This document shows positions 1-7,344 of a stretch of DNA of 9,604 nt, one piece after another (the first letter of the stretch is position 1; each line of letters begins with the position of its first letter). This DNA comes from Listeria marthii FSL S4-120. Its GTDB lineage: Bacteria > Bacillota > Bacilli > Lactobacillales > Listeriaceae. The notes below the pieces were generated by a model. That model did not search any database. It saw nothing but the letters and a program-made list of their open reading frames with translations, and was not told the origin of the DNA. A program made the translations under genes and the position numbers. The DNA lies in contig CM001047.1 in NCBI GenBank assembly GCA_000183865.1, positions 1,582,376 through 1,591,979 of the forward strand, in the 5' to 3' direction.

Positions 1-49
1 AATGATAGACTTGGCGTTTACTTTCAAAAGCTACATTTTCATGCGTCAT
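1..49 (-). CDS. Partial N-terminus of probable RDD-family membrane protein (SppI/YteJ-like)
   Basis: Only the first 16 codons are visible (MTHENVAFESKRQVYH), reading leftward out of the window. A start here is supported by an ATG at 47-49 preceded by an AGGAGAGG ribosome binding site about 5 bases upstream, and by the open frame to the window edge. It begins 19 bases after the sppA stop with no terminator between, so it is almost certainly co-transcribed with sppA. The fragment is too short to identify by sequence. The family call comes from position alone: in Bacillus the gene after sppA is yteJ (sppI), an RDD-domain membrane protein reported to bind SppA and inhibit its protease activity, and Listeria has an RDD-family gene at this place as I recall. 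An alternative start is the ATG at 40-42, but it lies farther from the ribosome binding site. Confidence 0.6.
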   Translation of the reverse strand, partial: MTHENVAFESKRQVYH

Positions 50-68
50 TTGCGCCTCTCCTCTCACA

Positions 69-1082
69 TTATTCTCCATATAAGTACATCATTCTTGGCG
101 CTTTAAGTGTGCCAGTTAATTTAATTAATTGGGAAATATCCGCATTTTGACCAGAGATTTTTTGTGCAGCGACAGAAAATAGCGAACTAAAGTCTTCTGG
201 AGCGCTGTATTCGATGACTGTGGCATCTGATAGACCTGGCTCTTTTTTCAGCGCTTCTAAGGCATCTTCTTGATAACCAAATTCGTCAATTAAGCCATTT
301 TCTTTTGCTTGGCGGCCATCATAAATACGGCCATCCGCAATTTTACGAACTTGCTCTACCGGCATGTCACGACCTTTTGCTACAACTTTAACGAATTCAT
401 TGTAAGAATCATCAATCATCGACTGCATAATTTTCTTCTCGTCTTCCGTCATCGGTCTTGTTCCGCTCATAATATCTTTGTATTCGCCACTTTTTATTGT
501 ATTATCCGAAACACCTAGTTTTTTCATTAATTCACTATAGTCATAGCTTTGCATAATAACCCCCAGCGAACCTGTCAGCGTTTCTTTACTTGCAAAAATC
601 TTGTCGGCTGGTGCGGAGATATAATAACCACCTGACGCCGCCATACTCCCCATGGAAACGTAAAACGGAATACCTCGTTCTTTTTTAATTTGTAAAATTT
701 TATCCCGGATTTGTGCGGATTCCATTACGCCGCCACCCGGTGAATTAACATACAAAAGTACACCTTGGATAAGATCGTCATTTCTGACTTGTTCTAATTG
801 TTGCATGAAAAGTGAATGATTATAGCCTGTATCGCCAAATAAAGAACCAGAATCTCCTGTATCTTGAATAGTTCCGTCTACAGATAGTACTGCTATCGTG
901 TCCATTCCGCCTTCTTCAATTACTGTTTCAGTTAATTCACCTGTATCCGCGAATAAACTTTCAGCAAATGTTAGATTCCCCTCTTCCTCTGAAGCAAATT
1001 GACTTGATGTAAACTTTGCTAATGCACTTACAATTAAAAGCGCACAAACAATTCCTAGTGCAACCCATCTTTTAGCGTTCAT
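69..1082 (-). CDS. sppA: Signal peptide peptidase SppA (S49 family, membrane-anchored)
   Basis: A 337-residue protein of the short, single-domain SppA type found in Bacillus (about 335 residues), unlike the 618-residue duplicated E. coli form. Residues 5-22 are a hydrophobic segment after a basic N-terminus (MNAKR), which fits an uncleaved membrane anchor with the catalytic domain outside the cytoplasm. The S49 core follows: NSPGGG at 113-118, the nucleophile Ser150 in MAASGGYY, and the general base Lys202 in GEYKD. The 52-residue gap between them equals that of the B. subtilis Ser147/Lys199 pair. The family degrades signal peptides left in the membrane after secretion; in B. subtilis it also affects resistance to some envelope-attacking agents. 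The start ATG has an AAGGGGAG binding site (1089-1096) 6-7 bases upstream. It is the first gene of an operon with the partial gene at 1-49 and is divergent from nadK2. Confidence 0.95.
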   Translation of the reverse strand: MNAKRWVALGIVCALLIVSALAKFTSSQFASEEEGNLTFAESLFADTGELTETVIEEGGMDTIAVLSVDGTIQDTGDSGSLFGDTGYNHSLFMQQLEQVRNDDLIQGVLLYVNSPGGGVMESAQIRDKILQIKKERGIPFYVSMGSMAASGGYYISAPADKIFASKETLTGSLGVIMQSYDYSELMKKLGVSDNTIKSGEYKDIMSGTRPMTEDEKKIMQSMIDDSYNEFVKVVAKGRDMPVEQVRKIADGRIYDGRQAKENGLIDEFGYQEDALEALKKEPGLSDATVIEYSAPEDFSSLFSVAAQKISGQNADISQLIKLTGTLKAPRMMYLYGE

Positions 1083-1115
1083 TAAATTCTCCCCTTTTTC
1101 TATTTATATACTGTA

Positions 1116-1144
1116 ATAATACCAGTCTCTTTTATTTTGCACAA
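1116..1144 (-). promoter_or_regulatory. Probable sigma-A promoter of sppA (extended -10)
   Basis: On the minus strand, TTGTGC (1139-1144) is followed after 17 bases by TATTAT (1116-1121), with a TG one base before the -10 (TGGTATTAT), which makes an extended -10 element. Transcription would start near 1109 and give a leader of roughly 25 bases before the sppA ATG. The -35 hexamer lies inside one arm of the 1138-1165 inverted repeat, so a protein bound there could block it. The assignment is by pattern and position only. Confidence 0.6.
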
Positions 1145-1165
1145 ATTTTCTTTTGACTTTGTGCA
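1138..1165. repeat. 8+8 bp perfect inverted repeat in the sppA/nadK2 divergent region
   Basis: TGCACAAA at 1138-1145 is repeated in perfect inverted form as TTTGTGCA at 1158-1165, with a 12-base spacer. The arms are about two helical turns apart (20 bases between equivalent positions), as expected for a dimeric or tetrameric regulator binding one face of the DNA. The left arm contains the proposed sppA -35. There is no T-run next to it, so it is not a typical terminator. I do not recognise the motif as the site of a named regulator. Confidence 0.5.
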
Positions 1166-1211
1166 CCATTTCACTTTTTTATGGATGAAGAAAGAAATTG
1201 AGGCTAAGTCA

Positions 1212-1220
1212 TGTTATAAT
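1212..1220 (+). promoter_or_regulatory. Extended -10 promoter of nadK2
   Basis: TGTTATAAT carries a perfect TATAAT at 1215-1220 preceded by TG at 1212-1213, an extended -10 element. The only nearby -35-like hexamer, TTGAGG at 1198-1203, is 11 bases away, too close for a standard pair, so the extended -10 probably carries the promoter. A start near 1227 would give a leader of about 35 bases containing the nadK2 ribosome binding site. Confidence 0.6.
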
Positions 1221-1246
1221 AAGTTTGTTGATTAAAATTGGATTCT

Positions 1247-1252
1247 GGAGGG
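1247..1252 (+). promoter_or_regulatory. Ribosome binding site that fixes the nadK2 start
   Basis: GGAGGG lies 9 bases before the ATG at 1262. The same frame is open back to a TTG at 1238, but that codon is upstream of this binding site and has none of its own, so the ATG at 1262 is chosen. Confidence 0.85.
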
Positions 1253-1261
1253 ACAACTAAC

Positions 1262-2065
1262 ATGGCAAAAACTATTTTTTATTTTTCCTATCGAAAAACA
1301 GAAGAACTACATGCAAAAGCAAAAGAATTAAAGAAAATTACGACTGATTATGGATACGAATTAACAGATGACTATCAAAAAGCGAACGTTATCATCAGTA
1401 TTGGTGGCGATGGTGCTTTTCTTAAATCCGTAAGAGAAACTGGCTTCCGTCAAGATTGTTTATATGCAGGGATTGCGTTAACTGAGCAATTAGGTCAATA
1501 CTGTGATTTCCATATTAATCAATTGGATGAAATCATCAAAGCAGCTATTGAAGATCGTTGGTTAGTACGTCGTTACCCAACTATTTATGGAACAGTAAAT
1601 AATACCAAAGCATTTTATGTACTAAATGAATTTAACATTCGTTCTTCTATCATCAGAACGCTTACGATGGATCTTTATATTAATGATTCTCACTTCGAAA
1701 CGTTCCGCGGTGATGGAATGGTTATCTCGACACCAACAGGAAGTACTGCTTATAATAAATCAGTCAATGGTTCTATCGTGGACCCACTTCTTCCATCTAT
1801 GCAAGTAAGTGAACTGGCTTCTATAAACAACAACAAATTCCGTACACTGGGCTCTTCTTTCATCCTTAGTCCAAAACGTAAACTACGTATTGAGATTTCG
1901 TCTGAAGAAGGAAATAATGAGTTCCCAATGATTGGAATGGACAGCGAAGCACTAAGCATTCAACACGTTCATGAAGTAAACTTAGAAGTAGGCGACCGTT
2001 TTATCAATATTATCAAACTGCCTAAGAATTCTTTCTGGGATAAAGTGAAACGTAATTTCTTATAA
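1262..2065 (+). CDS. nadK2: NAD kinase 2 (ATP-NAD kinase)
   Basis: A 267-residue cytoplasmic enzyme that phosphorylates NAD+ to NADP+, the only known route to NADP. The family signature GGDG is at residues 48-51 with catalytic Asp50. The NE motif (Asn122-Glu123) binds the nicotinamide riboside part, TPTGSTAY (157-164) is the glycine/threonine-rich second motif, and GMDSEA (225-230) sits in the C-terminal all-beta domain. The length and the opening MAKTIFYFSYRKTEE fit the second NAD kinase of Listeria (267 residues) rather than the first (264 residues, opening MKYMITSKGD as I recall), so a paralogue is expected elsewhere in the genome. Its Bacillus counterpart is YtdI, also next to sppA. The gene has its own promoter, stands alone on the plus strand, and ends in a hairpin shared with argF. 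The start is set by the binding site at 1247-1252. Confidence 0.95.
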   Translation: MAKTIFYFSYRKTEELHAKAKELKKITTDYGYELTDDYQKANVIISIGGDGAFLKSVRETGFRQDCLYAGIALTEQLGQYCDFHINQLDEIIKAAIEDRWLVRRYPTIYGTVNNTKAFYVLNEFNIRSSIIRTLTMDLYINDSHFETFRGDGMVISTPTGSTAYNKSVNGSIVDPLLPSMQVSELASINNNKFRTLGSSFILSPKRKLRIEISSEEGNNEFPMIGMDSEALSIQHVHEVNLEVGDRFINIIKLPKNSFWDKVKRNFL

Positions 2066-2066
2066 T

Positions 2067-2098
2067 AAAAAAGTCTGGCGTACATGCCAGACTTTTTT
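2067..2098. terminator. Bidirectional intrinsic terminator between nadK2 and argF
   Basis: A perfect 7-bp stem, GTCTGGC (2073-2079) and GCCAGAC (2086-2092), with a 6-base loop, is flanked by six A on the left and seven T on the right. Read rightward it terminates nadK2 one base after its stop. Read leftward the A-run becomes the U-tract, so it also terminates the arginine operon. The argF stop codon (2098-2100) overlaps the outer edge of the T-run. Confidence 0.93.
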
Positions 2099-3048
2099 TA
2101 TTTTGCCTCTAATATTGCAGCGAGTAACGCTTTTTGCGCATGGAGTCTATTTCCCGCTTGTTGATAAATGACCGAGTGATCGCCATCAATAATTTCCGTT
2201 GTCACTTCTTCTTCCCGGTGTGCTGGTAAGCAATGTAAAAAGTGGTAATCCGGTTTGGCAAAACAAGCTAGTTCTGCGTTTACTTGATATTTCTCGCCAA
2301 AATCCGCTAATCGTTTCGCGTTTTCATCTTCTTGCCCCATGCTTGTCCAAACATCCGTATAAATAAAGTCTGCATCCGTAACCGCCAATTTCGGATCCTC
2401 GGTTACAAAAATGGTAGCACCACTTTGCTTGGCCAATTTTTCCGCAGTAGCGAGAATTGTTTCATCGACCTCATACCCTTTTGGCATTGCGAGGCGGATA
2501 TCCACGCCGACCATCGCGCTGGCTAAAAGCAGCGAGTGACACACATTGTTCCCATCACCGATATAGGCTAGCTTGACACCTTCCAATTGATCTTTCCATT
2601 CATAAATCGTCATTAAATCTGCTAACGCCTGACATGGGTGATGCAAGTCGGTTAAGCCATTAATAATTGGGATTTCCGCATGATACGCCAGTTCTTCCAC
2701 TTTTTCATGGCTAAATGTCCGGATCATAATCGCATCAATATATTCTGACATCACATGCGCCGTATCTTTAATTGGCTCACCACGACCGATTTGCAATTCC
2801 TTAGAACTCATCACAATCGCTTGGCCACCTAGTTGCAAAATGCCTGCTTCAAAAGAAACCCGCGTTCTAGTAGATGGTTTGTCAAAAATCATTCCTAAAA
2901 TTTTCCCGCTTAAAATATGGCTATAATGGGCCGGGTTCGTTTTCATCGCCACGGCTAACTTTATCATATCCGTCAATTCCTCTTTATTCCATTCCAGCAA
3001 ACTAAGCATATTTTTGCCCGCTGTATTGTTTTTCGCATACATCGTCAT
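2098..3048 (-). CDS. argF: Ornithine carbamoyltransferase (anabolic)
   Basis: A 316-residue cytoplasmic enzyme, normally a trimer, that joins ornithine and carbamoyl phosphate to give citrulline. The carbamoyl-phosphate site is seen as STRTR (59-63) and HPCQ (137-140). The ornithine side is marked by DVWTSMG (232-238, the SMG loop) and HCLPAHR (272-278, with Cys273). The position as last gene of an arginine biosynthesis operon argues for the anabolic enzyme and against arcB of the deiminase pathway. Start choice: the ATG at 3046-3048 lies 2 bases from the argD stop, with GGGAG about 9 bases upstream. A second in-frame ATG at 3040-3042 has AGGG 6 bases upstream and would remove only two residues; both are possible. 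carAB, which sits between argD and argF in B. subtilis, is absent here. The stop runs into the terminator shared with nadK2. Confidence 0.96.
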   Translation of the reverse strand: MTMYAKNNTAGKNMLSLLEWNKEELTDMIKLAVAMKTNPAHYSHILSGKILGMIFDKPSTRTRVSFEAGILQLGGQAIVMSSKELQIGRGEPIKDTAHVMSEYIDAIMIRTFSHEKVEELAYHAEIPIINGLTDLHHPCQALADLMTIYEWKDQLEGVKLAYIGDGNNVCHSLLLASAMVGVDIRLAMPKGYEVDETILATAEKLAKQSGATIFVTEDPKLAVTDADFIYTDVWTSMGQEDENAKRLADFGEKYQVNAELACFAKPDYHFLHCLPAHREEEVTTEIIDGDHSVIYQQAGNRLHAQKALLAAILEAK

Positions 3049-3050
3049 CC

Positions 3051-4205
3051 CTATTCACTCCCAATCAATTGGTTTTCCAAAACACTTTTCAATATAGTAA
3101 CTGCTTGATCAATTTCTTCATAGCTCACGGTTAAAGGCGGCAAAATTCGCAGTATGTTTGGCCCAGCCGTCAGTATTAACAAGCCTCGCGCTCGTAATTC
3201 TGTAACAACCGGTTCCGCCGCAGTTTCCAGTTCTATTCCGATAAGAAAACCTTCGCCACGAATGGCTGAAACATTATCCAATAGCTCGAAATGTTCTTCT
3301 AGCAGGCTTCTAAAATAGCCCGCTTTAGCATTCACTTCTTCTAAAAATCCCGCTTGTTTCATTGTCAGCAAGATTTCCTTTGCAGCCGCAAGTGCTAATT
3401 TATTTCCGCCAAAAGTAGATCCATGGCTACCCGGCCCAAAAGCGCTACTTAGGTAAGATTTTCCAACCATTGCGCCAATTGGCAAGCCATTTCCAAGCCC
3501 TTTTGCTAACGTGAAGATATCTGGATCTAAGCCAATTTGTTCGAAACCATAAAGCGTGCCTGTTCGTCCTAATCCTGTTTGGACTTCATCGATAATTAAT
3601 AACGCGCCCACTTTTTTGCAAAGCATTTGAACTTCTAGCAGCCATGCCGCATTCGCTGGGATGACGCCACCTTCTCCTTGAATGACTTCTAACATGACAG
3701 CCGCTGTATTTTCGTCAATTTCTTCTTGAACAGCCTTGCTATCATTGTAAGGAACATACGAAAACCCCGGGACAAGCCCGCCGAAACCTTGATGGATTTT
3801 CGCTTGGCCTGTAGCTGACATCGAACCAAAAGTACGCCCATGGAAAGATTTTTCAAATGTAATGATTTTCTCTTTCCCTGTATATTTTCTCGCTAGTTTG
3901 AGAGCTGCTTCATTCGCTTCGGTCCCGCTATTGCAAAAGAAAACCAGTCGCTCTTCTCCAGTTGTAATTAATTCTGCGACGCTATCTTGGAGAGCACATT
4001 CATATAAATTAGAGGTGTGCCAAACATTTGCTAATTGTTGCTGTATTGCTTCTGTCACATTTTCAGGACAATGACCTAAGTTACAAACTGCAATCCCACT
4101 AGTAAAATCGAGGTAAGTTTGACCGGCCGCATCTGTGACAATAGTGCCTGAGCCTTTGACTAAATCAATAGGAAATCTATTGTACGTAGGAAAAACATGT
4201 TTCAT
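3051..4205 (-). CDS. argD: Acetylornithine aminotransferase (PLP-dependent)
   Basis: A 384-residue class-III aminotransferase that converts N-acetylglutamate semialdehyde and glutamate to N-acetylornithine and 2-oxoglutarate, the fourth step of the pathway. Visible family features are SGTEANE (93-99, binding the cofactor phosphate), FHGRT (121-125), [13 protein letters not shown] (204-216, with Asp206 contacting the PLP ring nitrogen), and the Schiff-base Lys235 in [12 protein letters not shown] (265-268) and RILPPL (353-358) complete the fold. The length fits the ArgD subgroup, and the setting between argB and argF separates it from ornithine or GABA aminotransferases, which look similar. 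Its ATG overlaps the argB stop as ATGA, so translation is probably coupled. AGGTGG, 7 bases before the ATG, lies inside the end of argB. Confidence 0.96.
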   Translation of the reverse strand: MKHVFPTYNRFPIDLVKGSGTIVTDAAGQTYLDFTSGIAVCNLGHCPENVTEAIQQQLANVWHTSNLYECALQDSVAELITTGEERLVFFCNSGTEANEAALKLARKYTGKEKIITFEKSFHGRTFGSMSATGQAKIHQGFGGLVPGFSYVPYNDSKAVQEEIDENTAAVMLEVIQGEGGVIPANAAWLLEVQMLCKKVGALLIIDEVQTGLGRTGTLYGFEQIGLDPDIFTLAKGLGNGLPIGAMVGKSYLSSAFGPGSHGSTFGGNKLALAAAKEILLTMKQAGFLEEVNAKAGYFRSLLEEHFELLDNVSAIRGEGFLIGIELETAAEPVVTELRARGLLILTAGPNILRILPPLTVSYEEIDQAVTILKSVLENQLIGSE

Positions 4206-4954
4206 CCAATCGCCACCTTGTTTTTTATTTTTGTACCGGTTGTTTGAAGTGAATTTGTAATAATTACTTGGCCAACACCGTTCTCAGCAGCAAATGCGGC
4301 ACTTGCTAATTTTGGAATCATTCCACCTTGTATTACACCGGTTGTTTGTAATTTGTCGATTTCTGCAGTTGCTATTTCGCTGATGATTTCCGCTCCATTT
4401 TTGACGCCTGGTACATCCGTTAGTAGGTAAAGTGCTTCTGCATTTAGCGCGCTAGCCACTTCGCAGGCAGCCGTATCAGCATTGACGTTTAGCCAGTCAT
4501 GCTCGCTGTTTATTCCAAGTGGCGCAATGACAGTAATAATATTTTCGCCGAGTAATTGTTCGATTAAGTCGGTTTTTACTTTTGTAATTTTGCCAACAAA
4601 GCCGAGGTCGGTGTCGCTCAACTGATCTGCCTCGAGCAAGCCTGTATCGCCAGCATTTAAGCCAATGACGGGGATGTCTCGTTTTTGAAAAGCCGTTGTG
4701 ATAGCCGGCTGCACTTGACCGATTAAAACCATTTTCGTTACTTCGAGAGCTTGTTTATTCGTAACGCGCAAGCCTTTCTTCGTTTCGACCGGAATATCGA
4801 GGGCTTCCATCATTTTTGTTATATAATGACCGCCGCCATGGACAAGGACAATTTTTTTACCCGTAGCCTGCCAGGTCGTAATTTGTCGGAAGAAACTTTC
4901 TGTTAAATTATCACTTGCGACCCCGCCTAATTTAATCACGATTGTATTCTTCAT
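4202..4954 (-). CDS. argB: Acetylglutamate kinase
   Basis: A 250-residue amino acid kinase that phosphorylates N-acetylglutamate, the second pathway step. Motifs in order are KLGG (8-11, Lys8 at the phosphoryl-transfer site), the glycine-rich HGGG loop (39-42), Arg63 in GLRVT (substrate carboxylate), NADTAA (158-163, with Asp160), TDVPGV (179-184) and GGMIPK (210-215, with Lys215). The chain starts directly at the first beta strand. It lacks the extra N-terminal helix that arginine-inhibited, hexameric forms (Pseudomonas, Thermotoga) use for feedback control, so it should be the arginine-insensitive dimeric type, as in E. coli (258 residues). A strong AGGAGG 7 bases before the ATG overlaps the argJ stop (TGAGGAGG), tying its translation to argJ. 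Its own stop overlaps the argD start. Confidence 0.96.
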   Translation of the reverse strand: MKNTIVIKLGGVASDNLTESFFRQITTWQATGKKIVLVHGGGHYITKMMEALDIPVETKKGLRVTNKQALEVTKMVLIGQVQPAITTAFQKRDIPVIGLNAGDTGLLEADQLSDTDLGFVGKITKVKTDLIEQLLGENIITVIAPLGINSEHDWLNVNADTAACEVASALNAEALYLLTDVPGVKNGAEIISEIATAEIDKLQTTGVIQGGMIPKLASAAFAAENGVGQVIITNSLQTTGTKIKNKVAIG

Positions 4955-4966
4955 CCGTATCCCTCC

Positions 4967-6163
4967 TCATGTCCGGTAGCAAGCATTGATTTTGACGTAT
5001 TCATAACTTAAATCGCAACCCCATGCCGTTCCTGACTCAAGACCGATATGAAGATCGACTTCGATAACAATATGTTCCTCTTCTAGATAAGCATCCAGCG
5101 CTTGTTGGTTAAAAATAGTTTGGCTACTATGATTTAGAATTTCAATCCCGCCAATTTTAATCGTAATGTTATCTGGTGCAAAACGACCTCCCGAGTAACC
5201 AATCGCACAAATAATCCGTCCCCAGTTGCCATCTCCACCAAAAGCCGCCGTTTTCACTAGGCTGGAAGATACGATTTTCTTAGCAATCATTCTTGCATCT
5301 TCTGTTTTAGTAGCCCCGTTCACTTGGACCTCGATTAGTTTCGTTGCGCCTTCCCCGTCACGCGCAATGCTTTTAGCTAGATGTTCTGTTACCGCTTGAA
5401 ACATATCCGCAAATTTGGCAAAATCAGCTGTTCCTTCTTGTATAAGCGGGTTCTGCGCGCAACCATTTGCCATGACGACTACCATATCGTTTGTAGAAGT
5501 ATCGCCGTCTACTGTTATTTGATTGAAAGTTTTATCTACTTTTATTTTTAGTAATTTTTGCAATAATTCAGCCGGAATAGCGGCATCTGTCGTAATAAAA
5601 GCAAGCATGGTCGCCATATTAGGATGAATCATTCCCGACCCCTTCGCTACACCCGACATCGTCACCGTTTCACCACCAATTTCTGTTTGAAAACTAATTT
5701 GTTTTTGAAACGTATCGGTCGTTAAAATGGCTTCTTCAAAATCGGCCGCATTTCCCGTTTGTTTTTCTAGCATATCGATCCCCGCGATTATTTTGTCCAT
5801 TGGTAGCATGTCGCCAATAATTCCCGTCGAAGCAACCGCAACAGAATCAAGCGGAATTTCAAGGTTTTCTGCCGTTTTCGCACGCATTGCAAGCGCATCT
5901 AACATCCCTTGATTTCCTGTACACGCATTGGCATTCCCGCTATTCACAATAATTGCTTGCAACTCGGCGCTACTTTGAAAAGAATCTTTCGTCACAAAAA
6001 TGGGCGCAGCTTGCATTTGATTCATCGTATAAACAGCTGCGGAATTTGCTGGGACTTCGGAATAAATCCATCCGATATCATTTCGTTTTCTTTTAAGCCC
6101 TGCATGTTTTCCGTCCGCATAAAAACCTTTTGGCGAGGCGATGTTTCCTTTAATAAGTTCCAT
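4967..6163 (-). CDS. argJ: Glutamate N-acetyltransferase / N-acetylglutamate synthase (ornithine acetyltransferase)
   Basis: A 398-residue Ntn-type enzyme that moves the acetyl group from N-acetylornithine to glutamate, giving ornithine and regenerating N-acetylglutamate. Some members also make N-acetylglutamate from acetyl-CoA; which type this is cannot be read from the sequence. The precursor is expected to cleave itself between Ala184 and Thr185 in the conserved MATML sequence, giving alpha (1-184) and beta (185-398) chains with Thr185 as nucleophile. STGIIG (112-117) supplies the oxyanion Thr113-Gly114. KGSGMIHPN (174-182) precedes the cut, GDGNWGR (310-316) is in the beta chain, and the C-terminus NACYRT fits the family. 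The ATG at 6161-6163 follows AAAGGGGA, 15 bases after the argC stop. With ArgJ present the cyclic route is used, so argE is not needed. Confidence 0.96.
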   Translation of the reverse strand: MELIKGNIASPKGFYADGKHAGLKRKRNDIGWIYSEVPANSAAVYTMNQMQAAPIFVTKDSFQSSAELQAIIVNSGNANACTGNQGMLDALAMRAKTAENLEIPLDSVAVASTGIIGDMLPMDKIIAGIDMLEKQTGNAADFEEAILTTDTFQKQISFQTEIGGETVTMSGVAKGSGMIHPNMATMLAFITTDAAIPAELLQKLLKIKVDKTFNQITVDGDTSTNDMVVVMANGCAQNPLIQEGTADFAKFADMFQAVTEHLAKSIARDGEGATKLIEVQVNGATKTEDARMIAKKIVSSSLVKTAAFGGDGNWGRIICAIGYSGGRFAPDNITIKIGGIEILNHSSQTIFNQQALDAYLEEEHIVIEVDLHIGLESGTAWGCDLSYEYVKINACYRT

Positions 6164-6178
6164 TTCCTTTTTCCCCTT

Positions 6179-7210
6179 TCACGGATACACTGGAATAAAT
6201 CCTAATCCGTCACTTTCAGCAAAATTCGCCATGATATTTAAATTTTGAATGGCTTGACCAGCCGCTCCTTTGACTAAATTATCAATCACGGAAACGATGG
6301 TAATAACATTCGTTTTTTCGTTATAAGCAAGACCGATATCACAGTAATTGGATGCGGTCACTTGTTTGACGGTTGGATAAATATTTTCTGGTTGGATTCG
6401 GACAAATGGAGCGTTCTCGTAGGTGGATTCGTAAAGTGTATGTAATTCTTTCTGGGTGATTGGTTTTTTTGGTTTAACGTACATGGTTGTGAAGATTCCT
6501 CTTGTGATGGGAATTAATGAAGTGGAAAATTGGATTGCCGGGATACTTTCATCCCATTTGGTCAGTTGTTGCATAATTTCTGGAATATGTTGGTGGGAAT
6601 TCATTTTATACAATGTCATGTTTTCGTTAGTTTCGGTAAAATGTGTGCTTGCGGATGGTACTTTTCCTGCGCCTGAAATGCCTGATTTCGCATCTACAAT
6701 AATCGATGTTGGATCAATTAGCCGGTTTTTCGCGAGTGGCGCTAGCCCAAGTAAAGTAGCGGTGGCATAACATCCTGGATTGGCGATAAAAGTCGTTTCT
6801 TTATTTTCGCGAAATTCTGCTAAACCATATTCTGCTTTTGCAATATAGTCTTCAGGGGCCGCACTTTTCCCGTACCATTTTTCGTACAATTGGCTGTCTT
6901 TCAATCGGAAATCTCCGGATAAATCAATGACGTTCATTCCTGCATCAACATATGGTAGCGCGATATCCTTGGCGATTCCTGATGGTGTGGCGATAAAAAC
7001 CGTTTCACTTTTTTCAATGATTTCTGTTGGATTTATTTTCTCTAAGGGGCTAGCTTCTAAATCTTTTAAATGCGGATAAAAGTTTGCGAGTGTGGCTGAT
7101 TGTGTGGAAAAACTATGTAACGTTGCGATGTCGACAAAAGAATGGTGATGCAACAAGCGTATTAACTCAAGCCCTCCGTATCCTGTCGCTCCGATAATGG
7201 AAACTTTCAT
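6179..7210 (-). CDS. argC: N-acetyl-gamma-glutamyl-phosphate reductase
   Basis: A 343-residue NADPH-dependent reductase that turns N-acetylglutamyl phosphate into the semialdehyde, the third pathway step. The Rossmann start is GATGYGG (7-13). Catalytic Cys147 lies in NPGCYAT, and the HQHIPEI segment (206-212) carries the active-site histidine. The C-terminal DNLVKGAAGQA (310-320) is the conserved return to the cofactor domain. The length is normal for the short, type 1 ArgC. It is the first gene of the operon, with a GGGAGGGG binding site just upstream of ATG 7208-7210 and a consensus promoter about 40 bases further up. Both the ArgC chain and the gene order argC-J-B-D-F are as in Bacillus-type arg operons, minus carAB. 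Confidence 0.96.
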   Translation of the reverse strand: MKVSIIGATGYGGLELIRLLHHHSFVDIATLHSFSTQSATLANFYPHLKDLEASPLEKINPTEIIEKSETVFIATPSGIAKDIALPYVDAGMNVIDLSGDFRLKDSQLYEKWYGKSAAPEDYIAKAEYGLAEFRENKETTFIANPGCYATATLLGLAPLAKNRLIDPTSIIVDAKSGISGAGKVPSASTHFTETNENMTLYKMNSHQHIPEIMQQLTKWDESIPAIQFSTSLIPITRGIFTTMYVKPKKPITQKELHTLYESTYENAPFVRIQPENIYPTVKQVTASNYCDIGLAYNEKTNVITIVSVIDNLVKGAAGQAIQNLNIMANFAESDGLGFIPVYP

Positions 7211-7234
7211 CCTAACCCCTCCCGTTAATTATTA

Positions 7235-7250
7235 AATGATACTTTTCATT
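7235..7250. promoter_or_regulatory. Candidate operator: 5+5 bp inverted repeat over the argC start point
   Basis: AATGA (7235-7239) and TCATT (7246-7250) form a perfect inverted repeat with a 6-base centre. It overlaps the -10 hexamer and the predicted transcription start, where a repressor would block initiation. It resembles an ARG box (TG...CA symmetry in A+T-rich DNA), but the TG-to-CA distance is 2 bases shorter than in the 18-bp consensus. The ArgR/AhrC assignment is therefore an inference. Confidence 0.3.
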
Positions 7251-7276
7251 ATAGTGATGTATATTTATAATGTCAA
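7248..7276 (-). promoter_or_regulatory. Perfect consensus sigma-A promoter of the argCJBDF operon
   Basis: On the minus strand, TTGACA (7271-7276) is followed by exactly 17 bases and TATAAT (7248-7253), matching the sigma-A consensus at all twelve positions. Transcription should begin near 7241, leaving a leader of about 30 bases, too short for an attenuator or riboswitch. An unrestrained promoter of this strength in a biosynthetic operon implies repression at the DNA level, most likely by ArgR. The spacer also holds a partial ARG-box match at 7256-7273. Confidence 0.92.
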
Positions 7277-7329
7277 ATGGTTTTTTATTAATATTTAAAA
7301 CTATTTTATGCATTATAAGTTATTTATTA

Positions 7330-7344
7330 TGTATATCATATACA
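7330..7344. promoter_or_regulatory. Candidate upstream ARG box: 15-bp palindrome
   Basis: TGTATATCATATACA is a perfect palindrome about a central C. Its half-sites TGTAT and ATACA fit the ARG-box half-site TGNAT/ATNCA, but they are separated by 5 bases instead of the usual 4. It lies some 54 bases upstream of the argC -35 and directly after the thiI terminator U-tract. Paired, distant operators are typical of ArgR hexamers, so this could be the upstream member of a pair. A chance palindrome in A+T-rich DNA remains possible. Confidence 0.35.

Noticed and set aside
1153..1182. Second plus-strand promoter for nadK2 (TTGACT followed by TTTTAT)
   Set aside because: The -10 is a poor match inside a T-run with an 18-base spacer; the extended -10 at 1212-1220 is much better.
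1238..1261. Upstream TTG start giving an 8-residue extension of NAD kinase
   Set aside because: The GGAGGG site (1247-1252) lies inside this extension and is placed for the ATG at 1262; nothing precedes the TTG at the right distance.
5909..6205. Open plus-strand frame of 98 codons across the argJ/argC junction
   Set aside because: It is antisense to the argJ start and the argC end, has no promoter of its own, and has a low-complexity composition unlike a real protein.
6456..6770. Open plus-strand frame of 104 codons opposite argC
   Set aside because: It is antisense to conserved ArgC sequence including the Cys147 region; the hydrophobic start is a by-product of the complementary codons.
7211..7241. 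Leader of argC as a possible riboswitch, T-box or attenuator
   Set aside because: With the start predicted near 7241 the leader is only about 30 bases, mostly binding site, with no room for a folded sensor or a terminator hairpin.
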